DNA from: Deroplatys truncata | Taxonomy: Eukaryota > Arthropoda > Insecta > Mantodea > Mantidae | Assembly: GCA_030765065.1 (NCBI GenBank) | Contig: CM060975.1 | Coordinates: 262,455,816-262,519,815, forward strand | Length of the DNA: 64,000 bases | Direction of reading: 5' to 3' | Part shown: one piece after another, positions 1 through 9,709 of the stretch | Layout of the letters: each line of letters starts with the position of its first letter | Numbering within the stretch: the first letter of the stretch is position 1 | The notes under the pieces: generated by a model | Database searches by the model: none | The model's input: the letters and a program-made list of their open reading frames with translations, nothing else | Told to the model about the DNA's origin: nothing | Program-made: the position numbers and the translations under genes

Positions 1-365
1 TGCGAGAAGTTGTAGCTCGTAAAGCGCTGCAGGCAGGAAGCCCGCAATGTGCTTTGGAATTGCTTCTTGAAAAGAAAATGAGGTGTATAGGGGAGTCATT
101 AGCTCGCACTCCTTTACAACACAGAAACTTGGACGTTGTCGACTTCGCTAATGCACAATGGAACTGGAAACTTGTTCGCTCACCTACGAAATTGACGTTA
201 CTTTTCTGTTAAACACGATAATTGCTTAATACCCGGTCGCAACAAGAACGTCTCTGCTACACACGTTTGCAACTTACACGAATGTCGCTTCCTAAGAATG
301 CGACAAGTTTATAGGAGTAACTATATTATTTCCAAATACATTTTCACATATTTTAGTTTATACAT
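1..365. other. No recognisable feature
   Basis: Moderately AT-rich sequence. I see no coding similarity, inverted repeat or relation to the repeats elsewhere in the window. Confidence 0.5.
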
Positions 366-505
366 TATCTACTTAAATGTTAATATAACTGGAGGGATTG
401 TATTCTATCCAAAAATTCCATAACAAGGTTTCACCGTAAATACATGTTCTGAGTTGCACTGAATCCAAAGCAGCATTTTTAAAAAAAAAAAAAGTGCGCG
501 CGCGC

Positions 506-561
<56 letters not shown>

Positions 562-741
562 AACATGCCTCAAAAGGAAAAAGCAGGTAGAATACTAAAC
601 TATGTTCAAGGCCTTCCAGAGATGCGACATGAAGATTTTCAAGAAAACCCCTCACTCCAAGCTGTCATTTATATGAAAAATATTTCGTTATTTTTATTCT
701 ACCAAAAATGGCTCTTAAGGATTTTTATTACAATAAAATAA
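366..741 (-). repeat. MS-repeat copy 1 (microsatellite-bearing dispersed repeat)
   Basis: This segment matches the copy at 52.1 kb in order: the block around 'ccaaaaattc', a 'tgaatccaaa' block, a simple repeat, then 'gatgcgacatgaagattttc' and 'aaaaatggctct'. The family has more than ten copies here. Minus strand is assigned because most copies carry CA on the plus strand. Short open frames cross the repeat but are not conserved between copies. The family class is unknown. Confidence 0.8.
494..558. repeat. Compound microsatellite (GC)n(GT)n(GA)n
   Basis: A short GC run passes into about eight GT units and then about nineteen GA units. It sits at the internal position where every MS-repeat copy carries its simple repeat. 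Confidence 0.95.
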
Positions 742-1075
742 TGTGACGGTCTCAGCTATTAGCCTGAGTTTACCTGAGTTTACTTGGAGGTTGGCACCAA
801 CCGACCGACCGGAAGATGGGATAGCAGAAGGGAGAACGGAATTGCTCTGGAACCTGCTTTCTCTCCGCCTCCCAAACATTCTAGAAAATTCCAGCGGCTA
901 TATAAACAAGAGTGCTTGCCAGTTGCTACGTATAGTGAGTGTTGTAGAACGAGGGATGCAAGAGAAGCGTCTGGAAGAAGAAACTACTTCACACTTATTT
1001 CGTTATGCCGCTACGTCGTGACAACTGAACCAGATTACATTAATGGAGTGACAGTTAAAAATTTGTAAGAAGTCA
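742..1075 (+). mobile_element. Degenerate 5' LTR of a Gypsy-type element
   Basis: The right part aligns with the better preserved LTR at 7681-8250: an 'attctagaa' motif and a TATA box (tatataaac, 898-907). Its end, agtca, lies three bases before a PBS-like sequence, as it does in the copy at 5.7 kb. The 5' end of the LTR is unclear, and I see no convincing similarity left of about 830. This is an ancient copy of the same family as the element at 5.3-8.25 kb. Confidence 0.65.
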
Positions 1076-1078
1076 CAC

Positions 1079-1096
1079 TGGTATCAGTAGTGGGAT
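1079..1096 (+). other. Primer binding site remnant
   Basis: TGGTATCAGTAGTGGGAT starts three bases after the LTR end. The related copy at 5736 reads TGGTGTCAGGAGCGGGAT. The TGG start and the position fit a retrotransposon primer binding site. I do not assign the tRNA. Confidence 0.65.
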
Positions 1097-1108
1097 TTAA
1101 ACGCCATA

Positions 1109-1678
1109 ATGGAGAAAATACTCTAAAAATTAAGTGAAGTGAAAACCTTGAAATCCGGAATAGAACAAATAAATTCCGAAATGGAGAAGATAGAGACGGA
1201 AATTAAATATGGAATGGTGGGAATGGGATCTAAAATTAAGGTTGTGAATTCCGGAATGGAGATATAGAGAGAAATGAAAAACGAAATGGATAAAATGAAA
1301 TCGAACTCCGTTTTGATATTGACTGTAAAATCTGAAATAGATTGATATTGAAAATAATATATTACATTGAAGTAAAAATTAATGTGGTGGAAGATCATCT
1401 AGACCAGCAGGAAGAAACGGTTAGAGCAGCTTTTCGCTGCTGGTTTATTTAGTCAAAGAATAGTGATTGCCGCAGTGGATGAGAAGCCAAAATCCGCCAA
1501 AATTAGAGAGGGTTCCAGATTATGAGACTGACTCATGCTAAAACGATGAAACGTTTAAAGTTCGGCGACACTTCGTCGTAGGTGGTACTTCAACGGCAGT
1601 TTGGGGCCGACGACTTCATTAAACTGTTAAGAGGGTTGCTATTGAAAGCATTGCCTGCAGCAGCTTACCGGGCCCAGC
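1109..1678 (+). pseudogene. Gypsy-type gag remnant
   Basis: The start codon at 1109 lies 13 bases after the PBS. The first part encodes a Met/Glu/Lys-rich coiled coil interrupted by stops, like the gag of the minus-strand element at 18.4-19.4 kb. At about 1545-1678 there is a capsid-like stretch (KFGDTSS, then QRQF, then ALPAAAYRAQL) resembling insect Gypsy capsids. The frame is broken many times. The solo LTR at 1679-2671 splits it, and the next in-frame codons (LKT) resume at 2675. It is non-functional. Confidence 0.7.
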
Positions 1679-2671
1679 TGAGGCAGTATTTTTAACACTT
1701 CAGTTTAATTGTATAATATAAAATATTAATAACAGCCCACCTTAAAGCAATATGTGTATGTAACAATATATAAAAAGTGTATATTACAGTCATTGTATAT
1801 GTTTATATTATTGCATCCATGTATAACAATGATATGTGACTATATTACGTAATTTAATAACGTAGGAGCTGTGAGAATAATAGGTTAGAAGTTGCTAACA
1901 GTGAGGTAAGAATGAGGTAACCTTAAGGCAATAATGAGTTTGAGAGTTTAAATGTTACTTGTGATTTTTGGAAGCAATAATGTAATTTTAGTGACGGTTT
2001 ATAAAAAAATAGCCAACCAACATCCAGAAAAAGCTTTAGTTAAATGAAGGTATTCTATTGGATTAGGAATACCCAATCAGAGACTTGAAATACAGAAATT
2101 TACAAGTTCAGGCAGTTGCAATCAGTTCAGTTGGTTGCAGACAGCGTTACTAACCAGACGCAAAAGCTGTCCTCAAGAAATTTAATACGTATTCGTGTGA
2201 GACGAAAATAGTTTTACGTGTTAAAAAGTGCAAGTAATGAATTAAAGAATCTCACAGCTCTCTATATCAGTGAAGTGTTATTTAAATCGTATGAAGTATT
2301 AATAAAAGGAGTGAAGTAAAATTATAATTTGTATAAGCCTACATTCTTAGTCGTACCACAACCCTGCTAAGAGAAACGTGCCTCTAACAATAATACTGAC
2401 GCAGCCGAGGCAAACATAAATATTTAATATTTAAAGAAAGAGTTAAACTACAAAGTTAATATTTTTTATAAACTTGGGACAAAGGCCACCTGAAAGTACA
2501 TTTGTGGCGAAGGCTACCGGAAACTGTTTACTATATGTGCGGTTGCGACTACTACAAGTTCGGCTCCCCAACATTTGAACTATAATACAACTCCTTCAAT
2601 ACAACAATACAAACTACTTCAAATTGACGCCCAAAGCGTGGTGCAAATAACGTAAAAAACCACGTTTATCA
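1679..2671 (+). mobile_element. Solo LTR A (TGAGGC family), TSD CAGC
   Basis: This 993-bp repeat begins TGAGGCAG and ends TTATCA, flanked by CAGC at 1675-1678 and 2672-2675. Removing it rejoins the gag codons on either side. Three other copies in the window (43577, 47273, 61358) share the start and most of the length, each with its own 4-bp duplication, so the boundaries are well supported. There is no internal region or second LTR, as expected after recombination between LTRs. Near its 3' end it contains two LTR-end/PBS-like modules (about 2555-2575 and 2617-2644). Confidence 0.9.
2625..2644 (+). other. PBS-like sequence inside the LTR
   Basis: This is a decayed form of the tRNA-Lys-type PBS seen intact at 19872-19889 (minus strand). 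It is preceded by cttcaaat, which resembles an LTR end plus spacer, but it lies 27 bases inside the LTR boundary set by the target duplication. Confidence 0.6.
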
Positions 2672-2675
2672 CAGC

Positions 2676-5295
2676 TGAAGACATATATTTGAAAATATTT
2701 TAATACAGCATTTGTAGTTAATGCTAGAAGGTAAATGGTATCTACTTCTTGGAATAGCGAAAGCGAAAGCAAGAGAGGAAGAAGTTGTCAATTCTTTCTT
2801 TTCCAAGTCATGTGGAACTGCAAGTAAGTGTGTAGGTGTTGTAATGAGTGCAATGGCGAGTAATTATTCAAACATAAATGAAAGAAACTACTAGTGATGG
2901 AATATTCACATTAAAATTGTGGAAATGATGTAACATATATATTTAAAATTAGAGAACAAAACAACAAAACATAGACATTTAAAGCATGTGCAGAACACTT
3001 TTTTTCCGTTTTAAGCAGCATAAATACCGAATCTTTGTGTTATATAACAGAAATTAGTATTAATTACTAGTGATTTTTGCACTTAAATTTGTGATCCAAC
3101 TCATATGTAACCAAAGTGAGGAAATGTGTTTTATTTTAGGTAGATTGTTCTAAAATAAGATAAATATAACATCATTTAAAAAGGTAACATTAAGAATTAT
3201 ATTTCTAAACACAATCTCTACATAAAACTTAATTTATTCAGTCTGCCATTCACTGAAACGGAAAGCGAATGTAAATATCTAGTTAGGCCAGGTAACTACT
3301 GCGGCATGTTTACTTTATCCCGCCATTTCTTGACGTACATGTTCCAAGTTTTGCAATACCTACTTGTTTATAAAAAAATTAATTTGAACTCACAGGATTA
3401 CTAGCAGAGAAGAGGTAGCAGAAAGTTTACATTCAAACCTATTAACTATGAACTTTTCTATAAGCCCGAACAGAACATCCTGTTGAACTCCCTTTCCAGC
3501 TGAAGGCTTTGAGTTGCTGAAGGTGGTGGTAGAATTTGAAATTTGAAGCCTCACTTGGAGGCTTTGAATAATTCCCCTCTGCGTTGGCTGGTAGTTTGTA
3601 TTCCTGAACTAACTTTGTTCGAGAGACTTAATGGGCGCTATCTAATTGAGTCGTTGGCGTTAAAATATTCAAATCATCGAAACTTGCTCGCATAGTATCA
3701 AACAAAGGCCCGAGAGTAAGGCAATTTCATTTGCTTTTCCTCTTAGGCCACCTGTAAGTAGGACTAGAAATCCTATGGGTCGACTTCAATTACACTGTAT
3801 CTCTGTGGAGACCAGGGAAGCTTTACGACCATTAAGTGCTGCTATGATGCGCACAACAAAAACTGCACAACATCGTAAAATGCTTGACTTCTCGTTTTTT
3901 TACGCATCGGTTCATAAACTGTAACCTAGAAAGTTTTGTATGACTGTGCTGTTTTGTAAGTTGTTAAAACTAGACTGGATATCCTGCTAGGACCTAATGG
4001 TTCTGAATTTTTGCTAAAGGCATTACTTTTAAGCGAGGTATATTACACTAAAATCAGACAACCTAGATGTTGCGATAAGGTGGATAAAAAAATTGTTCTA
4101 CTTTTAAGTCTATCGTTTAAGAAGGTGACCAATAAAAGTCTTTAACCCTTTCCTAATTAAAATAGTCAATTCAATACAGTTGGGAGTCGATAAATCAGGT
4201 TGTGATATCGGAATACGTCTTACCACATGCAATGGATCGTTGAATTCATTGATTGTTTGATTGATTTCAAGATACATTGACCAGCAATGACTAACTCTCC
4301 TGGATAATATTTTTAATAAAGGAAATTAACATCTAAGTGTAGTTGTGCTCTTAAAGTAAACTAGATTAAGCAGTTGAAGGATCGAATGCCATTGTACACT
4401 CAAATCAGGCATAGCCTACTCTTAAGATTCCTTTAATGGGCTTGTGCTTCCTGGCTTGAACTTTATGGCTTTCTAAAACGCTTAAATTAAATTGAGTTTT
4501 ATTCATAGACGCTCATTAACTGCTGTGGCTCCATTCTATATTGGACGTGGAATACTGGTAACTTTGCTCGGAGGCCCCTTTATGAAGCTTGAGGTTATTT
4601 TACGTGCCGTAAATGTACGACACGGGACCACCGGTTTTACTTCCCTTCCGAAGGAAGCCATGCTAGGGATTTCATGATAAGGATGGTATGACTTTCTGCT
4701 ATACTAATTTTAGCTAATGCTTTCAGATTAATCACACGAATAACCTGTAATAAATTTCGTAGCGTGTACTCACGAACCTAGCACGTAGCTTGCGGGAACA
4801 AACAACAGTCCACTTTTGAACCATAGCACAAAATACTATGATGCTCCAGCAGAGTGCCGAATGTCGTGTAGCACACCATTGTGATGTCGCCCATGCCACT
4901 GCCACCAGTACGCAACCTTTTCCTTATGGTTCTGTAGCAGGAAATGCCTGATGAGGAATGCAATGGCAAGAACGAGGTATGTCGAAACGTCACTGTTTAA
5001 TGAAGTCCATTTCAAGAGGTTTAGTAAAGCTGTTGCAATACGTATTTATACGTAATGCTTTACTAGTTTCCTAAAGAAGAAGAAAAGTTTTGCTGTTCGA
5101 GTGAATTACACCGTTTAGGCTTATTTAAAACGTTTTTCCCTCACAAAAGTTTTAAGGCAGTCTGAAAGATGAATACGATGAATGTAAATAGTACTTGTAC
5201 CTAAATAAGCGTAAAGGTCGACCTGATATCACACTATGTTGTGCTTTTTAAGCATAAATTGTGTTCACAGTTTCAAAAAGAATGTAAAACGGCCC
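2676..5295. other. No recognisable feature
   Basis: AT-rich sequence. Open frames are short (61 codons at 4492-4677, 71 at 4778-4993) and resemble no family I know. The gag remnant cannot be followed beyond the first few codons after 2675. Confidence 0.5.
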
Positions 5296-5732
5296 ATCAT
5301 ATTGCTTCCGTTGTGTCTATTTAGAACATAATTTCTCCAAAAATACAATTTTTAGGCAGGACAGCTTCTATACGGGTGGAAGGAGCTATAGCTGTGTGGT
5401 TAGTTGAGTTGAGTTGACTCAGTCAGTAAGTAAGCGAGTGAGCTACATCAAGAGCGATTCTCCAAGCGAGTTGGTGACAAATGTGGTGAATGCAGCTCGT
5501 GCTACTACGGAGCGACGGATAGTGGAGTTCTTGTGTTCGACTCCTGAGTAAAGGAACTGTCCGGCATAAGAGGCTGCGTTACGAAAAAAGTGAAGTGACA
5601 GAGAATTGAACAAGTTCACCTTAGTGAAGTGACAGTGCGAACGAAGTGATCTCCCAATAAAGGTGAATTACATAGGAACTTAGAACAGTGACAGTGGGAA
5701 CTGTGAGAAATGACAGTTACTGAACTAAGTCA
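5296..5732 (+). mobile_element. 5' LTR (partly decayed) of Gypsy-type element
   Basis: From about 5365 it aligns well with the 3' LTR: 'acatcaagagcgattctcc', then the 'ttgtgttcga' block, then 'ttcaccttagtgaagtga'. Left of 5365 the match is weak, so the 5' end is only a guess. The LTR ends agtca at 5732 and a PBS follows after three bases. Confidence 0.65.
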
Positions 5733-5735
5733 CTC

Positions 5736-5753
5736 TGGTGTCAGGAGCGGGAT
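5736..5753 (+). other. Primer binding site
   Basis: TGGTGTCAGGAGCGGGAT lies three bases after the LTR end and 11 bases before the gag start codon. The same arrangement is seen at 1079. Confidence 0.75.
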
Positions 5754-5764
5754 AAACCGTTACC

Positions 5765-6301
5765 ATGGAGACATTGCTTAAAGAAGTGTTAAATAACATG
5801 AGCATGATATCTGAGATGGATATGACGGAGAAAAAAAATGTAGTCCGGAATGGATAAGATGGGAAGTGAAATGAAGAGGGTGAAAACAGAAATGCAGAAA
5901 ATGAGGTCCAAACTCAGACTTGTCATTGGCAATGTAAGATCTGTAAGACAAAGATGAAAGCCCTGAAAGATTACATTTGCAAAGGAGTTAAAAGATGCTA
6001 AATAATTCGGTGGAGCAACGTCTAGATCAATAAGGAAAACGGCTAGATGGACAGACGAAAGAGAACAAGAGGACAATAGAGGACGCAATTGGTCGAGCAT
6101 CTGGGCCAGCCAGTGACAGAGTGCTGAAGCCCTACGCCCAGTCACAGTGCAATCTGCACTTGGTTGGGACGAGGAGATCTTGAGGAGGGAGCAACTGGAG
6201 GATCGAGACATAGGGTCGATCTTGAAGGATACAGAATCTCGCATACGACCCGCATGGGCAGATGTTTCTCCCCGAGGTCCGAGCTATGAGAGCTGTTTGA
6301 C
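5765..6301 (+). pseudogene. Deleted gag-pol of a Gypsy-type element
   Basis: ATG at 5765 opens about 30 codons beginning METLLKEVLNNM, a gag coiled coil that then hits stops and frameshifts. By about 6170 the sequence instead encodes the pol linker between RNase H and integrase (RREQLEDRDIGSIL, then RPAWADVS), typical of arthropod Gypsy elements. Capsid, protease, reverse transcriptase and most of RNase H are therefore missing: a large deletion joined gag to late pol. The pol part is open from 6147 and is cut by the LINE insertion at about 6302. Integrase resumes at 7384. Confidence 0.75.
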
Positions 6302-7383
6302 CGGTGGCACTCACACCATAGAGGAATTCATCAAGAAGCTAGCCTCCGACATGTACGACAAATCCGCGACAAATCACAACCCTCTTGTCCAAGCATTAGG
6401 CACCTACCACACAGACAATTTAAAATACAACCGCCCTCTGCAGCTATTTGACAGAACACTTACAGCCTCAACTACAGCCATTGACGTCGCAGTCCATTTA
6501 TTTCACTTGCTTAATCCGCCCTAAACTGCCACTTTTTATAAGATGACACGCCGCACAACATCAAAACTCCTGTCCTCCATCTCCACAGCTGCCCTCCAAG
6601 TCCTTGCGCCACCATAGCCAAGGCGGCCCCGGGGGAAAAGGGCCCCCCCGCGAGTGGCACAGGTCCGCACCTGCACTTCAGGCAGGCAGCCAGCCTTGTG
6701 CGCACTCCTTGACGACCAGGCATTTCACAGGCTCCGATCCAAGTGATCGCTAACACCATGGAATCAGAACACGCCAGCAAATAACAAACGCCAGAAGAAC
6801 ACCAGAACTCACAGGAAGTAAATAACAGATCAGGTACACAACACAAAAGGTAAATCCACCTAACGGTATCACACAGCATCAGACCCACCCACACCATGGT
6901 ATTTCGACACTACACAATGCATGAACTGTATGCTGTCAGTCTGTCTGTCCAACGACCCTTGCTGCATTCTGCATCCAATTGCACGTCACTCTTAAAACCA
7001 AAAGCCCATAACTCGACACAACACTCAAGTCCGTCAGTCCGTCCACTCGCGTACTAACACTACCCATAACCACCTCTATTAAGACTACTAACCGCACTAC
7101 CTGGGTCCTGTTCAGACTTCGGTATGTTCAGTACCCAGACCTCCTCGCAGACGTCTGCGCGCGCTGCGCGCAGGCTAGCAATGTCCGTCCGTTACTAACC
7201 GGGGTGCTCAGCGGAACCCGAATACTAACGAATGCACTACACTAACACAGCACCCCTTGCTCTTGCATGTCAGCATGATATTAGTCTAACAGCATGTGCA
7301 TGGGGAGACGATGTAGCCTCAGAGGATGATCGTCACCGGGGGCGGCGGGTGTGGGGCCGCCCCTTTAAAAAAATGAAAAAAAA
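6302..7383 (+). mobile_element. 5'-truncated Jockey-like LINE inserted in Gypsy pol
   Basis: The open frame to 6524 encodes the C-terminal tail of a Jockey-type ORF2 (EEFIKKLASDMYD, NPLVQALGTY). A GC-richer 3' UTR of about 850 bp follows, ending in an A-rich tail (7366-7383). Gypsy pol sequence lies on both sides, so the LINE is the younger insertion. A target duplication is not clear: accggtggcac on the left and ctggtggtcaggcac on the right are only loosely alike. The truncation removes endonuclease and reverse transcriptase, so it is dead. Confidence 0.75.
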
Positions 7384-7666
7384 CCCTGGTGGTCAGGCAC
7401 GGTGTACCGAAGAGAGTGCGGGAGCTCGTAGCCAGGGTGGGTCATCTGGTGCTCCCGAAGAAAACTGTGAAGGAAGTCCTGGTGGAAATCCATTCTAGTA
7501 CTATCGGGGACACCTGGATGCGAGCAACGCCTTCGAAGCTATTCGCCGATTCATTCGTCCATTCTGTTTGTTGTTGCATCTTCAAAGCGACAGGGAATAA
7601 TGGTGCACGCCATGCGACTTCCGTGCCACAAGTCCTGGGCTCCTTCGCGCAATCGGTGTTGGTCTC
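7384..7666 (+). pseudogene. Integrase N-terminal fragment of the interrupted Gypsy element
   Basis: The translation contains HLVLPKKTVKEVLVEIHSS, the segment that leads into the HHCC zinc-binding domain of Gypsy integrases. A frameshift follows, and a short recognisable stretch continues to about 7560. The catalytic core is missing. It continues the pol cut at 6301. Confidence 0.75.
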
Positions 7667-7680
7667 GAAGGGAGGGGGGC
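7667..7680 (+). other. Polypurine tract
   Basis: The sequence gaagggaggggggc directly precedes the 3' LTR start (TGATGG). Such a tract primes plus-strand DNA synthesis in LTR retrotransposons. Confidence 0.8.
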
Positions 7681-8250
7681 TGATGGTAGTTCTTCGTGAT
7701 CGATTCTACAGATCGTAGAGCTGTTCAGGACGACGTTCTGGAAGCTCCTTCTTTCCCCTTCCTTCCTCCCTCCGGAAAGTGTGTCGAAATAATTCTAGAA
7801 CGTTCGAGAATCTGGTGGAAAGATTCCACTAACTATATACGCGAGCGCTGTCGCGGGAGTTTCAAGTCGAGTGTGAGTTGAGTTGCGTTGTTCAGTCGGT
7901 GAGCAAACGAGCGAACCAGCGAGCGAGCGAGTTAGCGACTGCGTCTCTGGTGCGACATCAAGAGCGATTCTCCGAGGGAGTTGGTGATAATAGTTATTAC
8001 GTGCAGCGAGTGCTACTGCGAAGTGAGCGTTCTGGAGATTTTGTGTTCGAATCCCTAGTGAAGGAATCGTCCGGTCTGAAATGGCTGCGTCACGAAGGAA
8101 TTGAGATGGCGGAGAATTGAACTAGTTCACCTTAGTGAAGTGATAGTGCGAACAAAGTGAACATCCAGTGAAAATTAACTACATAGGAACGTAGAACAGT
8201 GACAGTGGGGACTGAGAGAAGCAACAGTTGAAAAGCTGGATAAAGTTACA
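7681..8250 (+). mobile_element. 3' LTR of Gypsy-type element
   Basis: About 570 bp, starting TGATGG after the polypurine tract and ending gttaca. A TATA-like box (ctatatac) lies near 7834, followed by a low-complexity gcgagcgagcga stretch. It is related to the 5' LTR at 5365-5732 and to the older LTR at 742-1075. Because the left end of the element is unclear, no target duplication can be checked. Confidence 0.75.
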
Positions 8251-8283
8251 ATATAGTGACCCGCTTTTAACAACTGTCAATTT

Positions 8284-8400
8284 GCTTTCTTCTATCTCTC
8301 TTGTACAGCGAAATGTGTAATGAAGTTATTTCTGCAACGGTTTATCTCGATTAGCATGAAATAGAAAAAAAAACACTTTTCTAAGAACAGTACGTGGAAG
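8284..8400 (-). repeat. MS-repeat fragment
   Basis: It shares 'cgaaatgtgtaatg', 'tttatctcgatta' and the following A-rich block with the 3' parts of the copies at 42.5 and 52.9 kb. It directly follows the Gypsy 3' LTR. Confidence 0.65.
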
Positions 8401-9149
8401 CTATACAAGTTGTATGATTGAAGTTGTATAAAAATAAACGATAATCCGTAGAGAAAGTCTACAGATTCTTCTATTTTCATATATTAGTAAAATTAGAACA
8501 CCAGAAAGCACAGAAACTTGCAGGTGTTTGGGAAAATCATCCTTGACAGTCAAGTTCAAGTCCCGTGCAGAATTGGTGGAATGCGCGTTTGTGTACAAAA
8601 TCGTTCCGTAATGCATTACGAAACGATATTATCTTTACTAGTGACGTTTAGCTTGGTTTAATTGGAGTTATAACTGAATAAGGATAAATCAGTGGTACTT
8701 TATAACTACAAAAAGCGAAAATATTTATATGTTTACTGAATTATTCATTGAAAACAAATAAAATTAGAGAACGCCTATTTTATTCAATAATATAAGACCT
8801 GCGATTAAACAAAGCAAATGTTTTATTTAAAGATTTAATAAATGAGACATTTCTAAACTATTTTACTTTTACTTGAATATGCAGGAAAAGGAAATAAAAA
8901 TGACACAATATTTTATATTCCAGATATAAACACACGATAGCAAGCAGGAAGAGTACCATAATCTTGTGAGGAGTGTAGGTGGCCAGTTATTCAGTAGGTG
9001 TTGCGACATCGTAACTCAACGTAAATCACGAGTACAAACCGAAAATTCTAAATTGTGACGAAGCGAGGCATTTAAAATTCTACTTTTTTGACATATACTT
9101 CAGTAAGACCTGTCTTCGAAAGGTAGAATCAGACAACTGAAAAATGCAA
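8401..9149. other. No recognisable feature
   Basis: AT-rich, with no coding or repeat similarity seen. Confidence 0.5.
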
Positions 9150-9224
9150 TGCCATAGCCGGGATTTGAACGACGTATCTTCCGGTTTCAGCCCGGTTACT
9201 TTAATAAACTGAGCTACCATGGCA
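9150..9224 (-). repeat. tRNA-like sequence (tRNA-derived SINE head or tRNA pseudogene)
   Basis: On the minus strand this 75-base unit starts TGCCATGG and ends CTATGGCA, so the ends can pair like an acceptor stem. An A-box-like TAGCTCAGT, an anticodon-like stem with the 7-base loop GCTGAAA, and a B-box-like GTTCAAATCC follow. The T stem does not pair properly, so I do not call a functional tRNA. Confidence 0.55.
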
Positions 9225-9664
9225 ACATGCTGGTACGACAGTAAATTTCTCAACTGACTCGCATTTTTCCCGGTAAACTACAAGGAAATATTTGAGATGA
9301 GATACCCTAATGGCTATTTACCATGTCGTAAGTACAGTCTGATGCAAAAACGCGTGCCGATGCTTTTGGTTTCCTATAGAGTTTTTCTTTATTTCATGTT
9401 GGAAGAATCAGTTATCACCACACCTACCCGGACGTACTAATCTCGTATTGGTTTGAACAAAGTGAGTGGCGAAAGGGGTGGGAAATGGAACCATTTTACC
9501 TCAATAGCTGCAAGGCACTCCCCAGTCACTCGCCAAATGTTTCCGTCTCTTATTGGTTTGATGTCAAAAGCCTGGCACTGAAACCCTAAACAATGAACAG
9601 CGGTCGATTTCCGCCCAGGAGCGAAGGAAGTCAGGGGAAGCCTTAGACAAACATTATGTGATTG

Positions 9665-9668
<4 letters not shown>
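9225..9668. other. Unassigned; two short direct repeats
   Basis: A 'tctcgtattggtttga' motif near 9432 recurs as 'tctcttattggtttga' near 9546. No open frame of interest. Confidence 0.4.

Positions 9669-9704
<36 letters not shown>
9669..9704. repeat. (AT)n microsatellite
   Basis: Eighteen uninterrupted AT units. Confidence 0.95.

Positions 9705-9709
<5 letters not shown>

Noticed and set aside
508-741. 77-codon frame with RERERE repeats
   Set aside because: It is a translated GA microsatellite continuing into MS-repeat sequence.
5789-6244. 151-codon minus-strand open frame
   Set aside because: It is antisense to the gag and pol remnants, whose motifs are on the plus strand.
6511-6897. 128-codon minus-strand open frame
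   Set aside because: It lies in the GC-rich 3' UTR of the plus-strand LINE and shows no family similarity.
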